Positions 1-8,130 of a stretch of DNA of 64,000 nucleotides are shown here, piece after piece. The notes below the pieces were generated by a model, which ran no database searches, had not been told where the DNA came from, and saw only the letters and a program-made list of their open reading frames with translations. Position numbers and translations under genes: made by a program. The DNA is from Nostoc sp. S4 (GTDB lineage: Bacteria; Cyanobacteriota; Cyanobacteriia; Cyanobacteriales; Nostocaceae), in the NCBI GenBank assembly GCA_029379225.1, contig JAQYWR010000009.1, forward strand, positions 98,535 to 162,534, written 5' to 3'. The number at the start of each line of letters is the position of its first letter. The stretch's first letter is position 1.

Positions 1-2030
1 TATCCCCAGCCCAAAGCGCCACAACTCGCCCAGATATTCCCTTACACGCCCTAGTTATGCTAGAGTCACGGCAACCGGGGAGTTTACAAACCATTGCCGA
101 ATTGAAAAAGCAAGGACATCCTGTAGCTTACGTGGGAGATGTGGTTGGTACGGGTTCTTCCCGGAAATCTGCTATCAATTCGGTGTTGTGGCACATGGGA
201 AATGATATACCTTTTGTGCCAAACAAACGCGCTGGGGGATATATTTTAGGTGGTGCGATCGCGCCAATCTTCTTTAACACAGCTGAAGATGCCGGTGCTT
301 TGCCTATCCAGTGCGATGTCACCAAACTAGAAACTGGCATGGTAATTACCATCCATCCCTACAAAGGCGAAATCACAAACCAAGCAGGCGAAGTTATTTC
401 CACCTTCACCCTCAAACCAGATACTATCCTCGATGAAGTCCGCGCCGGCGGACGCATCCCCCTACTTATCGGGCGTACCCTCACCGATAAAACCCGCCTT
501 GCACTCGGTTTAGAACCCAGCACCGTCTTCACCCGTCCCCAACAACCCAGCGATACAGGCAAAGGCTACACCTTAGCCCAAAAAATCGTTGGTAAAGCTT
601 GCGGATTACTTGGTGTGCGTCCCGGTACATCTTGCGAACCGATCATGACCACCGTTGGTTCCCAGGATACCACAGGCCCCATGACCCGCGACGAATTGAA
701 AGAACTCGCTTGTTTGGGTTTTAGTGCAGACTTAGTAATGCAGAGTTTCTGTCACACCGCAGCTTATCCCAAACCAGTAGATATTAAAACTCATCACGAC
801 CTCCCCGACTTCTTTGCCCAACGTGGTGGTGTCGCCTTGCGTCCCGGTGATGGTATCATCCACTCTTGGTTAAACCGGATGCTGCTACCCGACACCGTGG
901 GAACTGGCGGTGACTCCCACACCCGTTTTCCCTTAGGAATTTCCTTCCCCGCCGGTTCTGGGTTAGTAGCGTTTGCTGCGGCGTTGGGCGTCATGCCTTT
1001 AGATATGCCAGAGTCAGTTTTGGTAAGATTCAAAGGTGAATTACAACCCGGTGTCACCCTCCGGGATGTTGTGAATGCCATTCCCTACGTCGCAATTCAA
1101 AAAGGTTTGCTGACAGTCGAAAAGCAAAACAAGAAAAATGTCTTCTCCGGGCGAATTTTAGAAATTGAAGGTTTGCCAGATTTAAAAGTGGAACAAGCCT
1201 TTGAACTCGCCGACGCAACCGCCGAACGTTCTTGTGCTGGTTCTACTATTAAGCTGAGTGTAGAGACAATTTCTGAATATCTGCGTTCTAACGTCGCACT
1301 TTTGAAAAACACGATCGCACGGGGCTATCACGATGCGCGTACCATCCTCCGCCGCATTGCCAAAATGGAAGAATGGTTAGCAAATCCCGTGTTATTAGCA
1401 GCCGATGCCGATGCGGAGTATGCTGAAATAATTGAAATTGATTTGAATGAAATCAAAGAACCAATTGTTGCTGCTCCCAACGACCCCGATAATGTTAAAT
1501 TATTATCGTCAGTTGCTAACGATCCAGTGCAAGAAGTATTTGTCGGTTCATGTATGACGAATATCGGTCATTATCGGGCAACAGCGAAAGTTTTAGAAGG
1601 TGCTGGTGAAGTAAAAACCCGCCTGTGGATAGCACCACCAACCCGCATGGACGAACACCAATTAAAAGAAGAAGGAATGTACGCCATTTTTGGGGCTGCG
1701 GGTGCGAGGACAGAAATGGCAGGATGCAGTTTGTGTATGGGAAATCAGGCGCGAGTTGCTGATGGTACAACAGTGTTTTCAACCTCTACCCGCAACTTCA
1801 ATAATCGCATGGGTAAAGATGCGCGAGTATATCTTGGTTCGGCGGAATTAGCCGCAGTTTGTGCGCTGTTAGGACGCATTCCTACAGTGCAAGAATATTT
1901 GGATATTGTGGCGAAGAAGATTAATCCTTTTGCTGATGATTTGTATCGCTATTTGAACTTCGATCAAATCGTTAGTTTTGAGGATGAAGGAAGGGTAATT
2001 TCAAAAGAACAACAAGCTTTGTTGCTGTAA
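1..2030 (+). CDS. acnB: Aconitate hydratase B, 3' part (5' end outside window)
   Basis: AcnB isomerises citrate to isocitrate through cis-aconitate in the cytoplasm, using a 4Fe-4S cluster. The frame is open to the left edge, where residues reading [14 protein letters not shown] precede the first in-window ATG at 57, so the gene is truncated by the window and that ATG is internal. About 675 codons are visible, against roughly 860 in the family. The swivel-type segment [15 protein letters not shown] lies near 156-200. The cluster-binding cysteines are visible in GSCMTNIGH (about 1545-1570) and [12 protein letters not shown] (about 1718-1752). A terminator-like hairpin follows the stop, and the next gene appears independent. 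I see nothing unusual in it. Confidence 0.95.
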   Translation, partial: SPAQSATTRPDIPLHALVMLESRQPGSLQTIAELKKQGHPVAYVGDVVGTGSSRKSAINSVLWHMGNDIPFVPNKRAGGYILGGAIAPIFFNTAEDAGALPIQCDVTKLETGMVITIHPYKGEITNQAGEVISTFTLKPDTILDEVRAGGRIPLLIGRTLTDKTRLALGLEPSTVFTRPQQPSDTGKGYTLAQKIVGKACGLLGVRPGTSCEPIMTTVGSQDTTGPMTRDELKELACLGFSADLVMQSFCHTAAYPKPVDIKTHHDLPDFFAQRGGVALRPGDGIIHSWLNRMLLPDTVGTGGDSHTRFPLGISFPAGSGLVAFAAALGVMPLDMPESVLVRFKGELQPGVTLRDVVNAIPYVAIQKGLLTVEKQNKKNVFSGRILEIEGLPDLKVEQAFELADATAERSCAGSTIKLSVETISEYLRSNVALLKNTIARGYHDARTILRRIAKMEEWLANPVLLAADADAEYAEIIEIDLNEIKEPIVAAPNDPDNVKLLSSVANDPVQEVFVGSCMTNIGHYRATAKVLEGAGEVKTRLWIAPPTRMDEHQLKEEGMYAIFGAAGARTEMAGCSLCMGNQARVADGTTVFSTSTRNFNNRMGKDARVYLGSAELAAVCALLGRIPTVQEYLDIVAKKINPFADDLYRYLNFDQIVSFEDEGRVISKEQQALLL

Positions 2031-2038
2031 TCTCAATT

Positions 2039-2062
2039 AAGGTGGGCTTTTTAGCTCACCTT
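2039..2062 (+). terminator. Rho-independent-type hairpin after acnB
   Basis: A 10-bp stem (AAGGTGGGCT paired with AGCTCACCTT, one G-T wobble) encloses a short T loop, 9 bases after the acnB stop. Only a weak T-rich stretch follows, so its strength is uncertain. Confidence 0.6.
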
Positions 2063-2102
2063 CACTTTAAATGTATAGTATTGGAAAACTAAGAAAAATT
2101 AT

Positions 2103-2546
2103 ATGAATCCTCTATCTGTCAATACCCCAAATCTATACGACCGAGACTTTTACTTATGGACAAAAACAATCGTCCAACAGTTAAAGGATCATAAATTTAA
2201 TGAAATAGATTTACCTAACTTAATTGAAGAAGTTGAAAGCATGGGTAGAAGTGAAAAACGGGAGTTAAAAAGTAGATTAATTATATTATTAATGCATTTA
2301 CTTAAATGGCAATATCAACCTAAAAATCAAAGTGAAAGTTGGCGCAGTACCATTACAGAACAACGCATCTGTATTGAACTATTATTAGAAGATAGCCCTA
2401 GTTTACAACCTTTAATTGCAACAATATTTGAAGATTGTTATCAAAAAGCTCGTCTCAAAGCATCTGATGAAACAGGGATTAAATTAAATCTTTTTCCTAA
2501 AGAATCTCCTTTTACATTAGAAGAAACTTTAAAAAATATTTATTAA
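2103..2546 (+). CDS. DUF29 family protein
   Basis: 147-residue soluble protein matching the DUF29 family, which is very common in cyanobacteria and has no established function. The typical features are visible: an N-terminal YDRDFYLWTKTIVQQLK, then the acidic stretch LIEEVESMGRSEKRELKSR, then a helix ending LLKWQYQP. Length is normal for the family. It stands between acnB and a HicB-like gene on the same strand, with about 70 bases to each side. DUF29 genes are often found among mobile and toxin-antitoxin genes, which fits the region, but no specific role can be claimed. Confidence 0.85.
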   Translation: MNPLSVNTPNLYDRDFYLWTKTIVQQLKDHKFNEIDLPNLIEEVESMGRSEKRELKSRLIILLMHLLKWQYQPKNQSESWRSTITEQRICIELLLEDSPSLQPLIATIFEDCYQKARLKASDETGIKLNLFPKESPFTLEETLKNIY

Positions 2547-2617
2547 GTTGGAGGAATGAATTTTTACACCATAGTTTCAACAAAGCTTGATCTCCGCTTT
2601 GAGAATATGATAATATT

Positions 2618-2872
2618 GTGTATAAACCTGAATATACTCTCATGGAAACACATTTAGGTATGAAATTGCTGCAAGACTATACTAGTGTTGTTGCTCCTGA
2701 TGACAACGGTACATTCATAGCATATGTTCCCGCTATTCCCAGCTGCCATGCTTGGGGAAAAACCCCAGATGAAGCTTGGAGAGAACTTGCTTGTGTGTTT
2801 GAGATGATTCAGGAAGAATACGAAGAAGAAGGACGCTTACTTCCGTCTAATGTAGAACTTATAGTAGCTTAA
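2618..2872 (+). CDS. HicB-like antitoxin family protein
   Basis: 84-residue protein with the HicB partial RNase H-like fold signature: a beta strand, DDNGTFIAYVPAIPSCHAWGKTPDEAW, then an acidic helix (EMIQEEYEEEGRLLP). In HicAB systems HicB neutralises the HicA ribonuclease and usually represses the operon. The first possible start is a GTG at 2618; an ATG at 2642 would give a protein closer to the family's usual N-terminus. No separate DNA-binding domain is visible at the C-terminus. A HicA-like gene follows 215 bases downstream on the same strand, a wider gap and the reverse of the usual hicA-hicB order. Confidence 0.75.
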   Translation: MYKPEYTLMETHLGMKLLQDYTSVVAPDDNGTFIAYVPAIPSCHAWGKTPDEAWRELACVFEMIQEEYEEEGRLLPSNVELIVA

Positions 2873-3087
2873 GGTTAAATACCCATAATAATAAATTGTT
2901 TACTTACTCAAGATTACTGAAGCTGAAACAGTTAACAAGAAGGTGTCAGTATGAGTATATATTGACGCTTTAATTACTTGATATTAAAATTGACTTATAG
3001 CCTAGATGAACCTTGACAATTGAATAGTGTGCTTGAAGAAGGCGATGATTTATAACCATCCAGCAAAGTTAAACCCAAGGTAAAACT

Positions 3088-3300
3088 ATGCCGCATAAGG
3101 TAAAAGTCATTGAGAAAGTTCTTAGCAATCTTGGCTTTGAAAAAGCTAAGAAGAAGTGCTCCCATGCTCGCTGGAGACATACAGACGGACGAGCCACTAC
3201 AGTTCCAAATCACGGTTGTAACGAGGTTGGGACTGGACTATTTAAGAAAATCCTTAAAGATATTTGCATAACTGAAGATAAATTTAATGATTTCATTTAA
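3088..3300 (+). CDS. HicA-like mRNA interferase toxin
   Basis: 70-residue protein of HicA type, a small double-stranded-RNA-binding-fold ribonuclease that cleaves mRNA. Visible hallmarks are GFEKAKKK, the catalytic-histidine segment CSHARWRH (His26; GSH is more usual, here CSH), the strand GRATTVPNHG, and the C-terminal helix LFKKILKDICITEDKF. A HicB-like gene lies upstream on the same strand. The 215-base gap between them holds no clear ORF, so it may contain a promoter or the remains of a longer antitoxin. Activity as a toxin is inferred from family only. Confidence 0.75.
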   Translation: MPHKVKVIEKVLSNLGFEKAKKKCSHARWRHTDGRATTVPNHGCNEVGTGLFKKILKDICITEDKFNDFI

Positions 3301-3390
3301 ATAAAAATATTATTTATCATACCCATTTATTAAAAATTAAATAAATAATATATGAGGAGCAACAAAATGATGCAGTATTTGTAAATTTAT

Positions 3391-3422
3391 CCTAGATTGT
3401 CTGGGTAAGTCTAGGAAAATTT
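3391..3422 (+). terminator. Hairpin downstream of hicA-like gene
   Basis: A stem CCTAGA / TCTAGG (3391-3396 with 3410-3415) is followed by AAAATTTTAT, a weak terminator-like arrangement about 90 bases after the hicA-like stop. Confidence 0.35.
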
Positions 3423-3457
3423 TATAGCATCATCTATCAAGCACACAAATAATCTAC

Positions 3458-3492
3458 AAACCCCTTTCTTACGTTTAAGAGGGGTTTTTTTA
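3458..3492 (+). terminator. Strong hairpin with T tract
   Basis: AAACCCCT (3458-3465) pairs with AGGGGTTT (3480-3487) and runs into a T7 tract, a classical rho-independent arrangement on the plus strand. It isolates the hicB/hicA-like pair from the transposon that follows. Confidence 0.6.
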
Positions 3493-3631
3493 TGTCTGCG
3501 CGCTCGCACCCTCGCACTTCCCATACAGACCTAACCCCCCAACCCCCTTCCTTTGTAGGGAAGGGGAGAAATCCGGCTCCCCTCTTTGCTTCGGAGCTAC
3601 GGTGTACACACAAGTCTTTAAATCTTACTTA

Positions 3632-4595
3632 ACCTGAGTTCGGGATAAGGAAAAGGACAGGTAGTAAGCTGAAAATAACAACAAATCCAGCAACCTGTCC
3701 TATGTTTAGTTTAGATGCTTTGTTCTGTGATGTAGATGATTTCTGTAAAGCGTTTGAAGCACAATGGCAGAAAAAACTGTTCAATCATGGAGGAATAAAA
3801 CGTGTTCGTGCTAAAAGCTTGTGTTTAAGTGAAATAATGACAATTCTCATCGCTTTTCATCAAAATCACTACCGTAATTTCAAACATTTTTATTTGAATC
3901 AAGTGAAACAGCATTGGAGTTGTGCGTTTCCAGGTCTTCCTTCCTATCAACGATTTATTGAATGGATACCATCAACCTTGATACCTTTGTGCGTCTATCT
4001 GAAGCATTGTTTTGGACTATGTACGGGTATCAGTTTTATCGATTCAACCTGCTTGAAGGTATGTCATAATCGTCGGATTTATAGGCATAAGGTATTTGAG
4101 GGTTTAGCTGCTCGTGGCAAAACTTCTGTGGATTGGTTTTTTGGCTTAAATCGCTCCATATTGTCGTCAATGAATTCGGTCAACTCTTAAATGTGATTCT
4201 TACTCCTGGTAACATTGATGACCGTAAACCAGTCCCTGATTTACTGCGTGAGCTTTTTGGCAAAATATTTGGCGATCGCGGCTATGTTTCTGAAAAACTT
4301 GCTTCTCAACTTTTGCAAGAGTTTGGAATCCAATTTTTCGCTAAACCCCGTCGCAATATGAAGAATAAGCTGATGCGTCTTCATGACAAGCTTTTGTCCG
4401 GTAAACGCTCAATTGTTGAGACGATTAACGACCAACTCAAAAACATTTCTCAGATTGAACATTCGAGACACCGCAGTCCCGTTAATTTTTGCGTTAACGT
4501 TCTTTGCGGATTAATCGCTTATTGTCATCAACCTCAGAAACCTAGCCTTCAACTGGAGTGGCTTTTACCTCCTTATCTTTAACCCGAACTCAGGT
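3632..4595 (+). mobile_element. IS982-family insertion sequence with 6-bp target duplication
   Basis: A 964-bp element bounded by inverted ends. The left end is ACCTGAGTTCGGG at 3632-3644, and the same 13 bases are present as reverse complement at 4583-4595; the similarity extends imperfectly inward to ATAAGG. The 6-mer TACTTA flanks it directly on both sides (3626-3631 and 4596-4601), the expected signature of transposition with a short target duplication. Size, ends and the encoded transposase fit the IS982 family. The intact duplication suggests a fairly recent insertion, although the transposase frame is broken. Confidence 0.85.
3702..4582 (+). pseudogene. IS982-family transposase, interrupted by a frameshift
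   Basis: The DDE transposase is split into two overlapping frames: 3702-4190, ending in frame 0, and continuing from about 4133 to 4582 in the -1 frame. The first part holds the N-terminal helices and [18 protein letters not shown] with the first catalytic Asp. The second holds VILTPGNIDDRKPVPDLL, FGDRGYVSEKL and KRSIVETINDQLK, carrying the second Asp and the Glu. The switch falls between VDWFF and [11 protein letters not shown], near 4130-4155. Loss of one A in the TTAAATCG stretch would explain it. A T6 run just upstream could allow -1 slippage, so a programmed shift cannot be fully excluded, but IS982 transposases are normally one frame. Most likely inactive. Confidence 0.85.
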
Positions 4596-4862
4596 TACTT
4601 AAAACTTGGTTTCGTTGCGCTAGCTCTAAAATAAGGGAGAGAAATTGAGTTTCCAGTTGCCCAAAAGAGGAATATTTATGGGTCTAAAAGGCTTGAAACC
4701 CTTGCAAACTATACTTGTGTGTACACCGTAGCCGCTTCGGAGAGGGGTTGGGGGAGAGGTCAATCTATGCGATCGCACTTAGAAAATTAGGGATGCGTAG
4801 GCGTAGCCCGTCGTAGACATCGCTGTAAACTGTTAAAGTCTAATTCGTCTGAGATTACCACC

Positions 4863-5144
4863 TTGTTTGATGAAATTTTGAAAAGAATACAGGATAAAGT
4901 TTCTTCTCGTCAGTATCTAATGACGCTACATGCTGAAGAAGAAATGAGCGATGACAATCTAACAATCTATGACATTGAACAAGGTATCCTCACAGGCGAA
5001 ATACTGGAACGTCAAAAAGATAAAGTGACAGCAGAATCCAAATATCGTATCAGAGGTTTAACTCTTGATGCAGGGGAAATCGAAATCATTGCCAAGCTAA
5101 GTCCAACTGGAAAACTTGTTATTATTACTGTATACATACCCTAG
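4863..5144 (+). CDS. DUF4258 domain protein, putative toxin of a TA pair
   Basis: 93-residue protein with the DUF4258 pattern: LMTLHAEEEMSDDNLTIYDIEQGILTGEILE, then YRIRGLTLDAGEIEIIAKLSPTGKLVIITVY. The family is related to RelE/MqsR-like small toxins and is very often paired with a YgiT/MqsA-type zinc protein, as here with the gene starting 18 bases after its stop. The likely start is a TTG at 4863, since no in-frame ATG precedes the conserved core. Function as an RNase toxin is inferred from family and context. Confidence 0.7.
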   Translation: MFDEILKRIQDKVSSRQYLMTLHAEEEMSDDNLTIYDIEQGILTGEILERQKDKVTAESKYRIRGLTLDAGEIEIIAKLSPTGKLVIITVYIP

Positions 5145-5161
5145 TCCCAGGAAAGCGGCAA

Positions 5162-5389
5162 ATGCTGTGTGATATTTGTGGAAATGAAGGTGTCAAAATC
5201 CGCCGAATTACTAAAACCTATAGTAAGGGTAAAGACCTGCTAGTAATAGAAAACATTCCAGTGCTAACTTGTTCTCATTGCGGCGAAAGCTATTTAACTG
5301 CTGAAACTCTTCACAAAATTGAACAAATTAAAATTAACCGTAAAACATTAGCTGTTGAACGTCCTGTAGAAGTAGCTAGTTTTGGGTAA
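5162..5389 (+). CDS. YgiT/MqsA-type zinc-finger protein, putative antitoxin
   Basis: 75-residue protein with two CxxC zinc ligands (Cys3-Cys6 in CDICG and Cys37-Cys40 in CSHCG), the MqsA N-terminal zinc domain. It ends after a short helix (LHKIEQIKINRKTLAVER). The helix-turn-helix half of full-length MqsA is missing, which is usual for the short YgiT-type class. It lies directly behind the DUF4258 gene and probably forms its antitoxin in a two-gene operon. An ATG at 5162 follows AGGAAAGCGGCAA, giving a plausible ribosome site. Confidence 0.75.
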   Translation: MLCDICGNEGVKIRRITKTYSKGKDLLVIENIPVLTCSHCGESYLTAETLHKIEQIKINRKTLAVERPVEVASFG

Positions 5390-5755
5390 TGAATAATTGC
5401 CAAAATAAAATATTGTCTTAGGTATTCTCTCACTAATAAATATTTATGGACTTCTACACAACAGTTTTACAAAAGAGTGGGAGTTACTAGGTTCCTTTTC
5501 CTTTATGCCTAGAAAATGGATTGGTAGGACAAAGGATAACTCAAAAAGCAGTAATCAATTAACTTAATGAAGTTGTCGCCTCTTTTTTGCCAGTCTATAA
5601 AATATACTAAAGTGAGCAATGCTTACCTAATTCTGTAACATCAATAGGTAAATAAAAATTACCTGCTTATGAACCAAGCAAAGTAATGAAGATTTTAACT
5701 CGTAGCGTTCCCATAGACTGATAATTCCATTTGTAATTATGGAGCGATATCGTAG
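5390..5755. other. Intergenic stretch, no gene seen
   Basis: Non-coding DNA between the TA-like pair and the MITE-like element. It holds short imperfect inverted repeats around 5705-5745 but no convincing ORF or terminator. Confidence 0.5.
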
Positions 5756-6091
5756 ACCTGGACTTTAGACTAAAAAGCACAAAATGACTCAGGGAAGCCG
5801 AGTTAAGAAGAACCAAAACCAAAAAGTAAAAAAATTACAAATCAAGCAGATTTCTACTCGATTTTACGTAAACTAGTAGTATGCTTTTTAACTATAAGAT
5901 AGCGAATTCTACGTTGTCGGGGTCGCTTGACGGAATTCCTCAGTTGTACAAGAACATCCATAGCGGTAGATGGAAATTGGTTGTGCTTTTTTCATCTTCC
6001 GTTACTGAGGTGCTTGTTCTTACAAGCATCCCTTGATTTTTTGCACAGCTACTGCCTAACGATCGCTCTCCTTTTAGTCTAAAGTCCAGGT
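5756..6091. repeat. MITE-like element with 20-bp perfect inverted ends
   Basis: ACCTGGACTTTAGACTAAAA at 5756-5775 is repeated as an exact reverse complement at 6072-6091. The symmetry extends outward imperfectly through ATGGAGC(G/A)AT on both sides. The 336-bp interior has no long ORF. It contains a compact 7-bp hairpin (6011-6017 with 6022-6028, TCTT loop) followed within ten bases by TTTTTT, which could end a small transcript on the plus strand. I infer a non-autonomous mobile element; a clear target duplication was not found. Confidence 0.55.
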
Positions 6092-6153
6092 AGACATTGC
6101 TCCATAAATTCCTAGCAAATAATATTCTGAATCTAGCCAGAACAACTTGATAT

Positions 6154-8127
6154 TTATCCCTTGGTCAGACTAGATAAATTTTCCTCTACCTCAGCACGAT
6201 CTGTAGCATCGGGATTAAGCCGAAGATAAGTCTGGAGGTCAGCAGATGCAGCATCAGATTGACCTAAACTAATTAATACGATCGCCCGATTTTGATAGAA
6301 GTCTGGATTATCTGGCGATAAAGCGATCGCAGCTGATAAATCGCTCAAAGCTTCTGGTAATTGTCCGAGTTCGTACTGAAGTGTGGCTCGATTTGCTAAT
6401 AATAAAGGTTGCTGTGAATTTAAATCAAGTGCCGCATTATAATCTAATAAAGCTGCTTTCAGATGTCCCAATGCTTCCAATGCTTGAGCGCGACCAATCA
6501 ATGCTGGAGTTTGAGTAGGTTGTAAATCAATAGCAACTGAATAAGCCTTGATTGCTTCTTCGACTAGACCTTTTAAAGAATAGCAATGTCCGATATTCAT
6601 CCATACTTCATAGTATGGTGGGCTAAGCTCAATAGCCTGATGATAATCGTGCAAAGCATTTTCTAAATGACCCAGGCGTTGGTAAACATTACCGCGATCG
6701 TTGTAGTACTCTGAGTAGTTTGGATCGGCGGCGATCGCAGCTGTAAAATAAATCACAGCTTCTTCTAATTCACCCATTGCTGCGTACACTTGAGCAATGT
6801 TATAGTCTAAAACTGAGCGATGTAATCGATGTTTACCTTCACTCAAATGATTTTTGAATTCTTCAATTGCCGATTTACAAAGTGCGATCGCTTCTTGAGG
6901 AAGACCTTGACGGTGTTTAACAAGTGCTAAACCATTCATATCGAAAGCAGTCATAAAATGTCTATCATCAGCTGGAATATCCGCCGTTGAGTCTGCTAAG
7001 ATACTCAGACTGCGATTGAGATAATCTTCAGCTAAAGCATGGTCATGTTCCGGTAAAAACCGAGTATGGAACATTGCCATTATGTAATAAGCTCGAACTA
7101 ACTGTGCTGGTGCATCAAGTTTGAGGAGAGCTTCTTCTTGAACAATTTGATATGCCTTAGCAATATTTTTTGTTGTTGCGTAGCAATTAAAAAGATTGCC
7201 AACCATATTCCATCGCATGTTATTGTCTGTTCCACAAAGACTCTCAAGTTGAGTAGCAACAGATTCACAGTAGACTAATGCATCTTCATAAAAACCTTGG
7301 TGATTATAAATTCCCAACAGTCTTGCTTGCCAAATCAATGCTTTTTCAGGTTGGTCACTTTTTAACCAATAAGAAACCAGTCGCGGCCCGTGAATTTCAA
7401 GTTCAATAGAATCTCTACCAATTTGTTCCTCTAACTTTTGCGCCAGTTGGGACATTTTTTCTGGAGAAATTACTATTTCTGGTTCTGCTGGTAATTGCAA
7501 GCTAATTTTTAGCGTCAAAAACTTCTGATTTAAGTGGGTAATGGCAGTTTCACCAGTATTAGGAGCAGTTGCCAAGAGTAAACTTAACTTTAATTTCTGT
7601 CCTCGACGACGAACGAGTTCAGCAAAAAAGCGGCGTACCAAAAATCCTGCTTGCTCATAATCATTACAAGCAATCAACCAAGGAGAACCATCGGTGTAAT
7701 CATACCAAGAATCTAATAGCTCGATTACCCCATGTATGATTCTATAGGCTCGATCTAAAGGATAATTACGAACCCTTTCCTCATCAATAGAACTATCCGT
7801 TAAATTCGGGTTTCTTACCGATATTTGACGCCTTAAGGCAGGCATAATCATTGCTAATTCATAGCTATGTTTGTCAATCAGATGTGGTGCTTTTACTTGA
7901 ATATCTGGTAAAAGTTGATTTAGCCATTGATTTAATCCAGCCCATAACCCATCTTCTTGGGGATTAAAGGATAGCAGCCAAGTTTTTGCTTTATTTTCTT
8001 CGCCTAACTGTAACCATTGCTGCAAAATTTCTAATCTGGTATTACCCGATTCTGCCTCTAACAAAATCACCTTACCAATTTCTGGCTGTTGTAAAATAGT
8101 TTGTTCGAGAGTATTGTGGCGCTTCAT
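6154..8127 (-). CDS. TPR protein with degenerate ATPase-like N-terminal region (RiPP locus)
   Basis: 657 residues. The N-terminal 230 residues resemble the head of STAND/LuxR-type regulatory ATPases. ILLEAESGNTRLEILQQWL stands where a P-loop is expected, but the Gly-Lys-Thr is missing, so nucleotide binding is doubtful. From about residue 250 the protein is helical repeats. Clear TPR units run from about 430 to 640, for example YNIAQVYAAMGELEEAVIYF and YNDRGNVYQRLGHLENAL. There is no signal peptide or membrane span. The ATG follows a good AAGGAGATAA site and starts 3 bases after the stop of the M50-protease gene, so the two are surely cotranscribed. A scaffold or regulator in peptide processing is inferred from context only. 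Confidence 0.75.
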   Translation of the reverse strand: MKRHNTLEQTILQQPEIGKVILLEAESGNTRLEILQQWLQLGEENKAKTWLLSFNPQEDGLWAGLNQWLNQLLPDIQVKAPHLIDKHSYELAMIMPALRRQISVRNPNLTDSSIDEERVRNYPLDRAYRIIHGVIELLDSWYDYTDGSPWLIACNDYEQAGFLVRRFFAELVRRRGQKLKLSLLLATAPNTGETAITHLNQKFLTLKISLQLPAEPEIVISPEKMSQLAQKLEEQIGRDSIELEIHGPRLVSYWLKSDQPEKALIWQARLLGIYNHQGFYEDALVYCESVATQLESLCGTDNNMRWNMVGNLFNCYATTKNIAKAYQIVQEEALLKLDAPAQLVRAYYIMAMFHTRFLPEHDHALAEDYLNRSLSILADSTADIPADDRHFMTAFDMNGLALVKHRQGLPQEAIALCKSAIEEFKNHLSEGKHRLHRSVLDYNIAQVYAAMGELEEAVIYFTAAIAADPNYSEYYNDRGNVYQRLGHLENALHDYHQAIELSPPYYEVWMNIGHCYSLKGLVEEAIKAYSVAIDLQPTQTPALIGRAQALEALGHLKAALLDYNAALDLNSQQPLLLANRATLQYELGQLPEALSDLSAAIALSPDNPDFYQNRAIVLISLGQSDAASADLQTYLRLNPDATDRAEVEENLSSLTKG

Positions 8128-8130
8128 AAT

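Larger units (their letters stand above)
3596..4732. repeat. MITE with 20-bp inverted ends, interrupted by an IS982-family element
   Basis: The 20-mer GCTACGGTGTACACACAAGT at 3596-3615 recurs as a perfect reverse complement at 4713-4732. If the IS at 3632-4595 and one 6-bp target copy are removed, about 167 bases remain, the size of a miniature inverted-repeat element with no coding capacity. Both ends also sit beside GCTTCGGAG. I infer an older non-autonomous element into which the IS later inserted. Whether these 20-mers are true transposon termini or part of a dispersed palindromic repeat cannot be decided from one copy. Confidence 0.6.

Noticed and set aside
4763..4822. HIP1 site and GCGTAGGCGTAGCCCGTCG-type sequence as a possible regulatory site
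   Set aside because: Both are very common dispersed cyanobacterial sequences; there is no reason to assign a local role.
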